Of a stretch of 64,000 bases of DNA, positions 38,219 through 47,552 are shown piece by piece (positions within the stretch are counted from its first letter, which is position 1; each line of letters begins with the position of its first letter). Both the position numbers and the translations under genes were made by a program. The stretch is from the NCBI GenBank assembly GCA_003132445.1, contig PKXU01000136.1:84576-148575 (forward strand). Reading direction: 5' to 3'. The DNA is from Acidobacteriaceae bacterium. GTDB lineage: Bacteria > Acidobacteriota > Terriglobia > Terriglobales > Acidobacteriaceae. The notes below the pieces were generated by a model. That model had not been told where the DNA came from. It worked only from the letters and a program-made list of their open reading frames with translations, and made no database searches.

Positions 38219-38575
38219 ATGCTGCGACTATTGATTCATTGGGTGTTGAGTGCACTTGCAGTATGGATTATGGCTCAGGTCGTTCCCGGAATTTATGTCA
38301 GCGGGCCGCGGAATGCGCTGATCGCGGCACTGGTCATCGGTTTCATCAACGCGACCATCGGGCTGGTACTCAAAATAATTACGTTACCTCTCACCCTGCT
38401 GACCCTGGGTTTGTTCTGGTTCGTCATCAACGCGCTGATGTTGGAATTTGCTTCGGCGCTTCTCGCGCCAGGATTTCAGGTGCGCAGTTTTCTTGCGGCA
38501 TTTATCGGTGCTATCGTGTTGAGCATCGTTAACATGCTGTTAAAAGCCATTGTGATGCCGAGCCGTTCGCGCTAG
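38219..38575 (+). CDS. Phage holin family 4 / YvlD-like membrane protein
   Basis: NALIAALVIGFINATIGLVLKIITLPLTLLTLGLFWFVINALML. Confidence 0.88.
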   Translation: MLRLLIHWVLSALAVWIMAQVVPGIYVSGPRNALIAALVIGFINATIGLVLKIITLPLTLLTLGLFWFVINALMLEFASALLAPGFQVRSFLAAFIGAIVLSIVNMLLKAIVMPSRSR

Positions 38576-38626
38576 AAATAGCTCTGGACCGATTCACAGC
38601 ACGGCAGAAAAACTTCCATGATTTTT

Positions 38627-39487
38627 CTAATGCTTTGCTGCCGGGCCTGATTTTTTCGGTCGAATCGCCTGCCAATCTTCTTCCCTGAGCACACGCCCTA
38701 AATTGCTGAACTCTCCGGCACCTTGCAGGAATTCTCCTCCATCCATGCGTATGACTTCGCCATTAATGTAGCCCGATTCATCGCTCACCAAAAAGGCCGC
38801 GAGGTTGGCGAGTTCTTCCACCGTGCCGAAGCGGTGCAAGGGATTGCGATCCAGAGCGACTGCTTCCAGGTCTGCACGCGGCAACACGCGCGAAAATGCC
38901 CCCTGCGTGGGAATTGGCCCGGGAGCAATGGCGTTCATGCGAATTCCGCGATTCCCCCACTCAACCGCAAGGCTGCGCATTAGAGCTTCCACGCCGGCCT
39001 TGGAAACAGCCGAAGGAACAACATACGCCGAACCCACCGGGGCGTAGGTCGCCGAGATACTGAGGACAGTACCGGCATGGGCGGCCTTGAGCCAGCGGCG
39101 TCCACAGGCCATGGTCGCATGGAGCGTGCCCATGAGCACAATGCCGATCACCGATTCGAATGCGCGCGCGGAAAGCTCTTCGGTGCGGGCGATAAAATTT
39201 CCCGCAGCGTTGTTCACGAGTATGTCCAACGCAGCGGCGCTCCAGATGGAATCGATCATTGCTTCAACAGCTTCGAGATTGCGAACGTCGCACGCTAGCG
39301 GATGGATTGCGCTCTTCGTTGCCTCTGAGAGCTCGGCGGCCGTCTGCTTCAGAACTTCTTCACGCCGCCCGCAGATGTAAACCGTAGCGCCGAGCTCAAG
39401 AAAGCGCTGTGCCATGCCTTTGCCCAGCCCGGTGCCGCCCCCGGTGATCAAAATGCGCTTGTGACGTAAAAGGTCAGCACGAAACAT
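38627..39487 (-). CDS. SDR-family oxidoreductase (2,4-dienoyl-CoA reductase-like)
   Basis: ILITGGGTGLGKGMAQRF, NNAAGNF, YVVPSAVSKAGVEALMRSLAVEW. Confidence 0.9.
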   Translation of the reverse strand: MFRADLLRHKRILITGGGTGLGKGMAQRFLELGATVYICGRREEVLKQTAAELSEATKSAIHPLACDVRNLEAVEAMIDSIWSAAALDILVNNAAGNFIARTEELSARAFESVIGIVLMGTLHATMACGRRWLKAAHAGTVLSISATYAPVGSAYVVPSAVSKAGVEALMRSLAVEWGNRGIRMNAIAPGPIPTQGAFSRVLPRADLEAVALDRNPLHRFGTVEELANLAAFLVSDESGYINGEVIRMDGGEFLQGAGEFSNLGRVLREEDWQAIRPKKSGPAAKH

Positions 39488-39747
39488 AAAGGCCTCCAAC
39501 AAGAGGGAAAAAAAATGGATGAATAAATGAACGAGAGATTATAAGGGTTGGATCCGCGTGCTGCCGTGATGTGATTCGCTCGCTTCGCGCCAATGATTCG
39601 CGCAGGCGTGGTTCGCCGCCCACACCGTGTCCCGCGCCCCACAAGGGATTTGGAGCATTCTTCGTTAACTCGCCCCGAATCAACGGTCATTCCCGTGGCG
39701 CCGGGCGTGCAATCACCATGTTGCCGCTCGCCGGCAGGAGGCAACCC

Positions 39748-40710
39748 ATGACCCGCATCAACGCACTTCGAACCATCGCAGAATCTCGCAGTTCCGTAGC
39801 CTGGGGCAAGCAAACCAGCGCGCTAATCTTCGCTGCGCTGCTGATCGTTTGCTCCGTAACCGTCGGCTGCTCCAAAGACCAGCCGAAACCCGTAAGCTCC
39901 AATAACCAGATTCCCATCCCGCAGCCCACAAGCCAAATCGCGCCGCAGCCTGCCCCTATGGTGCAAGCGGAGAACAAGCCCGCGGCAAAGAAAGTGGTTC
40001 ACAAGAAGCCGGCAATCGCGAATTACAGCGACAAAATGTCTGGCGTAACTTTCGAGTATCCGCGCCGCTATGCGATTGAAACCGGCAACGCGGCCACCGA
40101 ACTTCTCGCGTCGAATCCGATCGCGATGAATTTTGTGCAGCCGGGCGGAGTCGCCCTCGCCGCTGTTGAGTTGCCCGAAACCAGCTTTGCGAATACCGAT
40201 TTTTCCTCGGCTTTTTTGAACGTGAGTATCCACAAAACTCTCACCGCCGATCAATGCTCCGAATTCGCCGTGCCGCAGCCGAAGGTGAGCCCACCCCCGC
40301 CATCAGCTGAGTCGACCGTCGCCCCAGCGACAGCCGAGGCCGCAACACCAACGGCGACACAACCAGCAGCTCAGCCGACCGCTGCTTCGGAGGTTGTATC
40401 TGCGTCCAGTTCGAAGCTCATGCTCGGAGACCTCGAGCTTCGCGGCACCGAAGCCGTGGCGGGGGAAGGCACTCGTCAGAGTGACTCCAAGTACTTCCAT
40501 GTTTTTCAAAATGGAGCCTGCTACGAGTTCGCACTCAACGTTACGACCGTGGCCTCCGAAGACGGCGTCATGAAGCACGTCGATCGCGATAAAGTCTTCG
40601 ACCGCCTGGAGAAAATCCTGGCCACGGTTAAGATCAATCCGATCGTCACCGCTCCCGAAGCAACCGCCGAAGCACCGGCAAAAACGCCCGCTCCAACTCC
40701 GGCGCAGTAA
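39748..40710 (+). CDS. Putative lipoprotein with Pro/Gln- and Ala/Thr-rich segments
   Basis: Lipobox-like LLIVCSVTVGC-S; RBS-like CAGGAGG upstream of ATG 39748. Confidence 0.65.
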   Translation: MTRINALRTIAESRSSVAWGKQTSALIFAALLIVCSVTVGCSKDQPKPVSSNNQIPIPQPTSQIAPQPAPMVQAENKPAAKKVVHKKPAIANYSDKMSGVTFEYPRRYAIETGNAATELLASNPIAMNFVQPGGVALAAVELPETSFANTDFSSAFLNVSIHKTLTADQCSEFAVPQPKVSPPPPSAESTVAPATAEAATPTATQPAAQPTAASEVVSASSSKLMLGDLELRGTEAVAGEGTRQSDSKYFHVFQNGACYEFALNVTTVASEDGVMKHVDRDKVFDRLEKILATVKINPIVTAPEATAEAPAKTPAPTPAQ

Positions 40711-40726
40711 GCAACTAAACCGAGTG

Positions 40727-40763
40727 CCCCATCCTAGCCGCCTTCTTTGCGGCCAGGATGGGG
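40727..40763. repeat. REP-like palindrome copy 2 (CCCCATCCTAGCCGC…GCGGCCAGGATGGGG) in a convergent intergenic region
   Basis: Same core sequence as 29337-29373. Confidence 0.85.
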
Positions 40764-40844
40764 GTATTTGATTTTGAGATGGATAGTCAGACGGATGGTC
40801 AGTGCGATTGAAAAGCGCAACGAACGACGGATTCTCCAGCTCAG

Positions 40845-41333
40845 TCAGTGCTCAGTTTTTCCACTCAGTAATTCAATCGCATGCGGGATCAACTCAACCA
40901 CGGCTGCCAGCGAATCCGCCGCTCCCGCCGGACTGCCAGGTAGATTCAGAATCAGAGCGCTTCCCCGTGCACCGCAGACGCCCCGGCTCAGCGCGGCGAA
41001 CGGAGTCTTCTTGCTTCCTTCACTTCGCATTCGTTCTGCCACGCCGTCCAAAAGGCGGTCGCAAACTGCCACAGTTGCTTCGGGAGTGACATCGCGCGCG
41101 GCAATTCCAGTTCCGCCCGTCGTAACTACCAAGCGTACATCGCGCGCCAGCCGAATTAGCAGATCTTGAATTTTGCTTGAATCGTCAGGAACAACTTCGC
41201 GCGCGGTTACCGAGAAGTGAAGCTGTTGCAGAAGTTGCGCCACCGCAGGCCCAGAAACATCCTCGCGTTCGCCGCAAGCGCAAGAATCGCTGACCGTCAC
41301 CACCGCGGCCGTCACTCCCTCCAGCCTACCCAT
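40845..41333 (-). CDS. mog: Molybdopterin adenylyltransferase (MogA/MoaB family)
   Basis: VVTVSDSCACGEREDVSGPAV, LVVTTGGTGIAARDVTPEA, LPGSPAGAADSLAAVVELIPHAIELLSG. Confidence 0.9.
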   Translation of the reverse strand: MGRLEGVTAAVVTVSDSCACGEREDVSGPAVAQLLQQLHFSVTAREVVPDDSSKIQDLLIRLARDVRLVVTTGGTGIAARDVTPEATVAVCDRLLDGVAERMRSEGSKKTPFAALSRGVCGARGSALILNLPGSPAGAADSLAAVVELIPHAIELLSGKTEH

Positions 41334-42174
41334 CGAGGAGGACATCTTCCTCTTCTTCCTTGTCGCGCCGCGCGTTGCTCGGAGGCATCGCTGATGTGCT
41401 CGCAGCCGAAGGCGCAGATGCGGCGACTGCCGCAGGCTCCGCCTCCGCGCCGCCTTCGCGAGCCGACTCATCCAGCAACCGCAAGCCCTCCATCAGCAGT
41501 CCCTGGGTGTTGAGTTGCGTAGTCTCCTTGTCCGTCTTGCCTTCAAAATCGAGCTGGAAATTTCCTCCGGTCCAGCGCAGCACTTTAAAGACCGCCTCGT
41601 CGCCCACCAGCGCGCCATAGGTTGCGTGCTTGACCTGCCCTTCCACAAAAAACACTTCGCACTTGTCGCCTTCATTGCTCAAAGACAGCTGGCAGCTCTT
41701 GCGTCCCATTTCCAGCGACTGCATCAGGTCGATCACATTCATCTGCGAAAGACTGCCGCGCACCACTCCATCCTTGGGCGCGGTCTTCGCCAATTTCTCC
41801 AGCGAAATCCGGTCAATCGTCCGCTTGATGCGGCGCGTGGCGTCTTTCAGAAAAAACGGCTTCTCCAAATAATCATCGGCCGCATCCTGCGGCGAAAGCC
41901 GCTCCGCAATATCCACCTTGCTTGCCATCAACACAGTCGAAAAATTTGCCGTCGCTGGCCGGCTCCTCAGCTTCTCTACCAGTTGACGTCCATCCATGCC
42001 TGGCATTCGGTAGTCGCACACCAGCAAATCCGGAACGTCGTCCACCGCCTTCAACAGCGCGTCCGCCGCATCCGTCGCAGTCGTCACCAGCGCCAGCGGC
42101 GTCAATGCCTGTTGCAGCATCGCCAGCACCATCGGATTGTCGTCCACCACCAACAGCTTGACGTTATTCGCCAT
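41326..42174 (-). CDS. Response regulator with C-terminal DUF4388/PatA-like domain
   Basis: LLVVDDNPMVLAMLQQAL, LLVCDYRMPGMDG receiver; VRGSLSQMNVIDLMQSLEMGRKSCQLSLSNEGDKCEVFFVEGQVKHATYG. Confidence 0.88.
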   Translation of the reverse strand: MANNVKLLVVDDNPMVLAMLQQALTPLALVTTATDAADALLKAVDDVPDLLVCDYRMPGMDGRQLVEKLRSRPATANFSTVLMASKVDIAERLSPQDAADDYLEKPFFLKDATRRIKRTIDRISLEKLAKTAPKDGVVRGSLSQMNVIDLMQSLEMGRKSCQLSLSNEGDKCEVFFVEGQVKHATYGALVGDEAVFKVLRWTGGNFQLDFEGKTDKETTQLNTQGLLMEGLRLLDESAREGGAEAEPAAVAASAPSAASTSAMPPSNARRDKEEEEDVLLDG

Positions 42175-42203
42175 GTTTGAAGTTGTTATGAAGTGCGAGA
42201 TTG

Positions 42204-42674
42204 TTACTTTGCCCTTCGATACTCTCCACTCTTCCCGCCACTCTTTCGCTCCAGCACAATTTCTCGAATCTCAATGCTCTTGTCCGCGGCCTTGCACATG
42301 TCGTAAACCGTCAGCGCGGCTATGCTGGCGGCAACCAACGCCTCCATTTCTACTCCGGTCTCCGCAGTGGTTGCGGCTTTGGAGGTGATTGCGACGCCAT
42401 TTTCGCACAGGCGCAACTCCACATCAACGACGGCTAGCGGCAAGGGATGACACAGGGGAATCAGTTCCGCGGTGCGCTTCGCGGCCATGATACCGGCGAT
42501 ACGAGCGGTTTCCAGCGGATCGCCTTTCGGATTCTTCGGGAAGGCTGCGAGCACTTCTGGTTTGATCGCTACGAAGGCGCTGGCTTCAGCCTCACGCCGG
42601 GTTGCGGCTTTGCCGGAGACGTCGACCATCCGCGCCCGTCCCGCGCGGTCGTAGTGGGAGAGTTTCGTCGGCAT
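42204..42674 (-). CDS. moaC: Cyclic pyranopterin monophosphate synthase
   Basis: [66 protein letters not shown]. Confidence 0.95.
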   Translation of the reverse strand: MPTKLSHYDRAGRARMVDVSGKAATRREAEASAFVAIKPEVLAAFPKNPKGDPLETARIAGIMAAKRTAELIPLCHPLPLAVVDVELRLCENGVAITSKAATTAETGVEMEALVAASIAALTVYDMCKAADKSIEIREIVLERKSGGKSGEYRRAK

Positions 42675-42742
42675 GAATGCCTCTATCTTACATGCACCGG
42701 CAGCCGTCCAGACGCGACTGGCCAGAGCCGGGGTCATGGGAA

Positions 42743-42834
42743 GATTTCTGATTGTCGATTTCTGATTGTTGATTGAAGTGCCAAATGCGACCGGCCATTT
42801 TTTTACAATCAACCATCATCAATCAGAAATCACC
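42743..42834. repeat. Pair of inverted heptad-repeat arrays between moaC and moeA
   Basis: GATTTCT/GATTGTC/GATTTCT/GATTGTT/GATTGAA (42743-42777) and AATCAAC/CATCATC/AATCAGA/AATCACC (42807-42834). Confidence 0.8.
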
Positions 42835-44146
42835 AGTCGCTTCTCATTACCGCTACCCACTCTCCCGCCGCAATGCGCTCTCGATCTTCGGGAATCACGA
42901 TGTAGCAATTCGCACGCGCCGTCGCCGCGATGTCGCCGGAACCCTGCCAGGCAACCAACTCGACCTGCGAATCCTCGAATTCGCCGGAAAGAATGGCCGG
43001 CAGAAAACGTTTGAGTCCAGTCTTGACGCTGATCTCTCGTTTCAGCCGTGCATGAAGGAATTGAAGCTTGCGCGCCGACTGGCCGGTCAATGCCTCCAGC
43101 ACGGGTCGCGCGAAAATTTCGAACGTCACCATGGTCGATACCGGATTTCCCGGTAAGCCGAAGAAATAAGTGGCTCGTCCGGCGCGGCTCTGGGAACCCG
43201 CGCCACACTTGCCAAATACGATTGGTCGTCCTGGCTGAATTTTCGCCCCGGTAAAAAAGAATTCGGCGCTCATTTCCGTCAGCACTTGCTCCACAAGATC
43301 ATAACGGCCCATGGAGACTCCACCGGTCATCAGCAACAAGTCGGCCTTCAGGCCGTCGTCGATCAGCCGGCGCAGTCCTTGCGACTCGTCCGGCGCCACA
43401 CCTAACAGCACTGGTTCACCGCCCGCCGAAAGAATCTGCGCAGCCAGAGAATAACTGTTGGAGTTACGGATCTGAGTTGGACCCGGAGTGGTCTCGACGT
43501 CGACGAGCTCGTCGCCGGTGCTCAACACGGCGACTCGCGGCCTCTTGTATACCTGCAACTGTGCTTTGCCCGCAGACGCGGCCAGCGCCACGGCTGCTGC
43601 ATTCATACGAGCGCGGCGTTCAATCAAGCACGCCCCGGCGCGGGCCTCGGCGCCGCGAGGAACAATATTCTCGCCGGCATCCACGCCCCGCCTGATCTCG
43701 ACCCGCGCCCCACTTTTCGCATCAAGCTGTGAACTGTATTCCACCATCACCACCGCGTCGGCGCCGGTGGGAACCGGCGCTCCGGTCATGATCGATGCGG
43801 CTTGGCCGCTGCCAAGATTGTTCGGGATTTTGTCGAACTGCTCCCCCGCTCTGATTTCGCCGATTACTGCGAGCGTCGCGGGAAGTCGCGACAAGTCCGC
43901 AGAGCGCACGGCATATCCGTCGCGAGTGGAGCGAGCAAATGGAGGAATATCCCGGTCCGCCAGCACCGGCTCAAACAAAATCCGCCCTGCAGCGGCTAGC
44001 AATTCTACGGATTCGGTTCGGCCCTCCCCAACTTGGCTGGCCCGAATCAGTTCAGCCTGGCCCTCCACCACTCGGCGGGCGTCTTCAAAACTCAACACAA
44101 CATTCACGGCTGCGACCGACATGAATGCAATGATACGACACAGCAT
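42830..44146 (-). CDS. moeA: Molybdopterin molybdenumtransferase
   Basis: RDIPPFARSTRDGYAVRSAD, IMTGAPVPTGADAVVMVEY, VLSTGDELVD, FFGLPGNPVSTMVTF. Confidence 0.95.
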   Translation of the reverse strand: MLCRIIAFMSVAAVNVVLSFEDARRVVEGQAELIRASQVGEGRTESVELLAAAGRILFEPVLADRDIPPFARSTRDGYAVRSADLSRLPATLAVIGEIRAGEQFDKIPNNLGSGQAASIMTGAPVPTGADAVVMVEYSSQLDAKSGARVEIRRGVDAGENIVPRGAEARAGACLIERRARMNAAAVALAASAGKAQLQVYKRPRVAVLSTGDELVDVETTPGPTQIRNSNSYSLAAQILSAGGEPVLLGVAPDESQGLRRLIDDGLKADLLLMTGGVSMGRYDLVEQVLTEMSAEFFFTGAKIQPGRPIVFGKCGAGSQSRAGRATYFFGLPGNPVSTMVTFEIFARPVLEALTGQSARKLQFLHARLKREISVKTGLKRFLPAILSGEFEDSQVELVAWQGSGDIAATARANCYIVIPEDRERIAAGEWVAVMRSDW

Positions 44147-44194
44147 GTACTGAGATTGAGAGCGGAATCCGCGGCGAGGAATTGTAGAGTTTTT

Positions 44195-45340
44195 CTATCG
44201 CGCCAATTCCTGTCCAAGGGTGGCAGGATTGCTGGCATAGGACAGTCCGATTTCAAGATCGATCAGACGATCCTGAACCAGTTGCGCGATTTCACCGTCG
44301 AAGTGCTGCATTCCTTCGGATGCGCTCGCCTTCATGGCGTCGAGCAGGCTGTTATTTTCGCGCTCGCCTTTTTCGATGCACTCGCGAGTGCGGGCATTCG
44401 CTTTGAGAATTTCGAAAGCCGCAATTCGGCCAGTGCGATCTGACTTTGCCATAAGCCGCTGGCAGATGATGTAACGAAAGGATTTCGCAAAACGCTCGCG
44501 CACCGATTGCTGGTCCGCCGGCAAGAACGAACTGACTACGCGTTCCACCGTCTTGGCAGCGTCCATCGTATTCAAGCTCGACAGCACCAAGTGGCCGGTT
44601 TCGGCCGCCTCCAGCACGATCTCAATGGTCTCGCGGTCGCGCATCTCGCCCACCAAAATTACTTTTGGAGCTTGCCGCATGGCCGAACGCAGCGCATGCG
44701 CAAAATTCGGCGTGTCGCTGTGCAACTCCCGCTGATGAATGGTGGAGCATTTGTGGTTATGCAGAAATTCAATAGGATCTTCAATGGTGATGATGTGGTA
44801 ATACTTTTCACGGTTAATCGCGTCCAGCAGCGCGGCCAGTGTCGACGACTTGCCCGACCCAGCCGGCCCCGTCACCAGCACAATGCCATCTCTCAGGTTG
44901 GTCACATCCGAAAGATGTTGCGGCATGCGCAGCGCGGCAAACTCCGGAATGGACGTGGGAATGACCCGCATCACCACCGCGCAACTGCCGCGCTGAATAA
45001 AGATGTTGACGCGAAAACGCGCCAGGCCAGCCAGTCCGAAAGAAATGTCGCAAGCCCCATGCTCGCGCAACGTGGTGATCGCCTGCTTGTTATCGCCAAT
45101 GAGGTCGGCGGCAATGCGGCGCGTGTCGTCAGCAGTCAGAAATGTGAGTCCGGGCACCTGAACTGGGATCATCTGGCCATAGACCTGCACTTGCGGCGGA
45201 CGTCCTGGCGAAAAAATCAGGTCGCTGATTTTTTCTGACGCGCGGAGCATGGCCCCAAGCAACGCGGGCGTCGCTACTCTGCCGCTTCCAGTGAAGCCTT
45301 CCAGGACAACGGAAATCGGAGCAATCGTAGGTGCTGCCAT
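44195..45340 (-). CDS. PilT/PilU-like type IV pilus retraction ATPase
   Basis: VLVTGPAGSGKSSTLAALLDAINRE, ITIEDPIEFLH, LVGEMRDRETIEIVLEAAETGHLVLSSLNT. Confidence 0.92.
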   Translation of the reverse strand: MAAPTIAPISVVLEGFTGSGRVATPALLGAMLRASEKISDLIFSPGRPPQVQVYGQMIPVQVPGLTFLTADDTRRIAADLIGDNKQAITTLREHGACDISFGLAGLARFRVNIFIQRGSCAVVMRVIPTSIPEFAALRMPQHLSDVTNLRDGIVLVTGPAGSGKSSTLAALLDAINREKYYHIITIEDPIEFLHNHKCSTIHQRELHSDTPNFAHALRSAMRQAPKVILVGEMRDRETIEIVLEAAETGHLVLSSLNTMDAAKTVERVVSSFLPADQQSVRERFAKSFRYIICQRLMAKSDRTGRIAAFEILKANARTRECIEKGERENNSLLDAMKASASEGMQHFDGEIAQLVQDRLIDLEIGLSYASNPATLGQELAR

Positions 45341-45475
45341 TCATCTCACACTAGGGAATCGCACGCACCACAGAATTGGAAGAAACTCAGGTACTTCACT
45401 GTATCGCGCTTCCGGCCCTCTGCGAAATGCAGCAAGTACATAGTCCTTCGTAACCACGCACGCTCTAAACGCAAC

Positions 45476-45501
45476 AAGGGCGGCTCGTCGGAGCCGCCCT
45501 T
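45476..45501 (-). terminator. Hairpin AAGGGCGGCTC-CGAC-GAGCCGCCCTT downstream of the TPR/carboxypeptidase-like gene
   Basis: Perfect 11-bp stem, 4-nt loop, T-rich but short tail on the minus strand. Confidence 0.7.
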
Positions 45502-45529
45502 CCTTCAACTACGTATATCGAAAGCTAAT

Positions 45530-46675
45530 CTACTTTGACTTCTTCTTTCCGTAGGTCGTCTCTACCGAAGCGCCGATGCTGGTGAGCATCTGCTTTGCCG
45601 GATCCGCATAAGTGCCTGTGGGCTGCAGTTCCAAATACTTCTGGAACGCTTCGGCGGTTCCCTGCGGCGCCACCATCTTGCTTCCCTGCAGCGTAGCCTT
45701 GCCGATCATATTTACACCCTTCCAATAATAGGCGTCTGCGCGGTTGGGATCGGCGGCGATCACCTTATCGAACGCTGCCAGCGCTTCATCCACCTTGCCC
45801 GCATTGGTGAGCACGGCGCCAGTATTGAAGTAGTACTGTGCCGCATTCGTCGGGTCGGCCTGAGCAGCCAGATCGTAGGTTTTTACCGCGTCATCCACCT
45901 TGTTCGACTTGGCATAGGCCTCGGCCAGGTTGTTGTAGTAAGCGGCCAGATTCTTGGCCGCGTTCGGATCTTTATCGTTGGTCACGGACTTCTTGATGTC
46001 GATGGCTTTTTGATAATCGTCGATCGCCGAAGCCAGACGTTTCTGTTTTTCCGCCGGATCCGTCTGTTTGGTCGCCGACAGCCGGTAATAATCTCCCAGC
46101 TTGAACCAGAGCAGATCGCGCGTCGCATCCACCTGCGTGGCTTGCGTCAGGTCCGCGATGGCCGTATCAAAGTCGCCACTGTCGGCGGCAGCCTTGGCCT
46201 GATTCAGCTTCTCGTTGAGAGTCTTGACGGTCATGGTTTCTTTGGCCTGCTTGGCTTGCTGCTCCTGCATCTGCTTCATCTGCTCGGGAGAAAGCCCTAC
46301 ACCCTTGGCCGCTGCTTCCTGGTCTTTCTTCAAATCAAAATTCACAGGAGTGTTATCGCCCATTCCAACCGGAACACCCTTGAGGTGATCCAATTCTTTG
46401 TTCGCCTTCATATCGTCGGCGTTCTTGTAAACCGTCACCAGGTATTTCCCAGGCGATAGCCCCAGCGAAAAGTATTCGCCTTTCTTGTTGGTCTTAAGCG
46501 CGTACTTTTGCCCGTTGTCCATGTTGGTCCATACCACTTGAGCATCGGCAATCACATTTCCCTGGGCGTCTTTGCACACTCCTGAAACTGTTCCCGAAGC
46601 CTGGGCGAAGACTGGAGGCACGCACAGTCCCAGCGCCAAAATTGCGAATAAAAAAATTGCGAAATGCTTTTTCAT
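45530..46675 (-). CDS. Secreted TPR protein with N-terminal carboxypeptidase-regulatory-like domain
   Basis: MKKHFAIFLFAILALGLCVPPVFAQASGTVSGVCKDAQGNVIADAQVVWTN; TPR units in C-terminal half. Confidence 0.85.
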   Translation of the reverse strand: MKKHFAIFLFAILALGLCVPPVFAQASGTVSGVCKDAQGNVIADAQVVWTNMDNGQKYALKTNKKGEYFSLGLSPGKYLVTVYKNADDMKANKELDHLKGVPVGMGDNTPVNFDLKKDQEAAAKGVGLSPEQMKQMQEQQAKQAKETMTVKTLNEKLNQAKAAADSGDFDTAIADLTQATQVDATRDLLWFKLGDYYRLSATKQTDPAEKQKRLASAIDDYQKAIDIKKSVTNDKDPNAAKNLAAYYNNLAEAYAKSNKVDDAVKTYDLAAQADPTNAAQYYFNTGAVLTNAGKVDEALAAFDKVIAADPNRADAYYWKGVNMIGKATLQGSKMVAPQGTAEAFQKYLELQPTGTYADPAKQMLTSIGASVETTYGKKKSK

Positions 46676-46764
46676 GTTTGCCTCCCGGCAAATTCGAGTT
46701 TTGCTCCCCGACCCTAAATAGCCGACTAACCAACACTGACACCGAAACTTCCAAAAAACCATCT

Positions 46765-47445
46765 CTATCGAGCCACGTAGGGAATCGGATCCTGCACTCC
46801 TACTGCCGCGAATGCGCGCAACCGCAACGCGCAACTATCACAAATTCCGCAGGCCTGATCCTGGCGGCTGTAACATGACCAAGTTAAATCGAAGGGCGCA
46901 CCCAGTTCAAGGCCAAGGCGCACAATCTCATTTTTTCTCATGGCTATGAGAGGGGTTACGATTTCAATGTCGCCTTCTTTCGTGCCCGCCTTGACCACTT
47001 CATTGAACGCCTTGTAATAGGCGGGCCGACAATCGGGGTAGCCCGAGCTGTCGGGCTCCACAGCCCCGATGAATACCTTTTTCGCCCCCAAAACTTCGGC
47101 CCAACTCACGGCCACCGCTAGGAAATGCGCGTTGCGGAAGGGTACATACGTGACGGGAACATCGTGCCCTATTTCCTGAGCTTCGGGAACCGCGATGGCA
47201 TCGTCGGTGAGCGCCGATCCTCCAATAGCGCGAAGGGCCTCGTTTCGGACCATCAGCTTGTCGAGGATACCTAAGCGCTGAGAAATCGCAAGAAATGATT
47301 GCCGTTCGCGTTCCTCCGTGCGCTGGCCATAACTCACGTGAACGGCTGCCGCTTCATAGTCGCGCACCGCCAGCGCCGCGCAAACGCACGAATCCATGCC
47401 GCCACTCAACAGCACAACCGCACGCGATGGCTTCGAGCCTGGCAT
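46765..47445 (-). CDS. queC: 7-cyano-7-deazaguanine synthase
   Basis: VVLLSGGMDSCVCAALA, CYSRQDQACGICDSCALRLRAF. Confidence 0.94.
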   Translation of the reverse strand: MPGSKPSRAVVLLSGGMDSCVCAALAVRDYEAAAVHVSYGQRTEERERQSFLAISQRLGILDKLMVRNEALRAIGGSALTDDAIAVPEAQEIGHDVPVTYVPFRNAHFLAVAVSWAEVLGAKKVFIGAVEPDSSGYPDCRPAYYKAFNEVVKAGTKEGDIEIVTPLIAMRKNEIVRLGLELGAPFDLTWSCYSRQDQACGICDSCALRLRAFAAVGVQDPIPYVAR

Positions 47446-47452
47446 AGATAAA

Positions 47453-47552
47453 GATGGTTGATTGCTGATTTATGATTGCTGGTTGAACCCCAAACCCAAA
47501 ACGTTCTTAGGGTTTTCAATCAAAAATCAGGAATCAAAAATCAGCAATTTCT
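47453..47552. repeat. Inverted heptad-repeat arrays filling the queE-queC spacer
   Basis: GATGGTT/GATTGCT/GATTTAT/GATTGCT/GGTTGAA and AATCAAA/AATCAGG/AATCAAA/AATCAGC, with inner AAACCC/GGGTTT. Confidence 0.8.

Noticed and set aside
38219-38575. Phage holin as evidence of a prophage
   Set aside because: The holin-4/YvlD family is a common chromosomal membrane protein and no other phage genes are present.
30653-47545. Heptad arrays as a CRISPR array
   Set aside because: Units are 7 bp without spacers, and no cas genes are present in the window.
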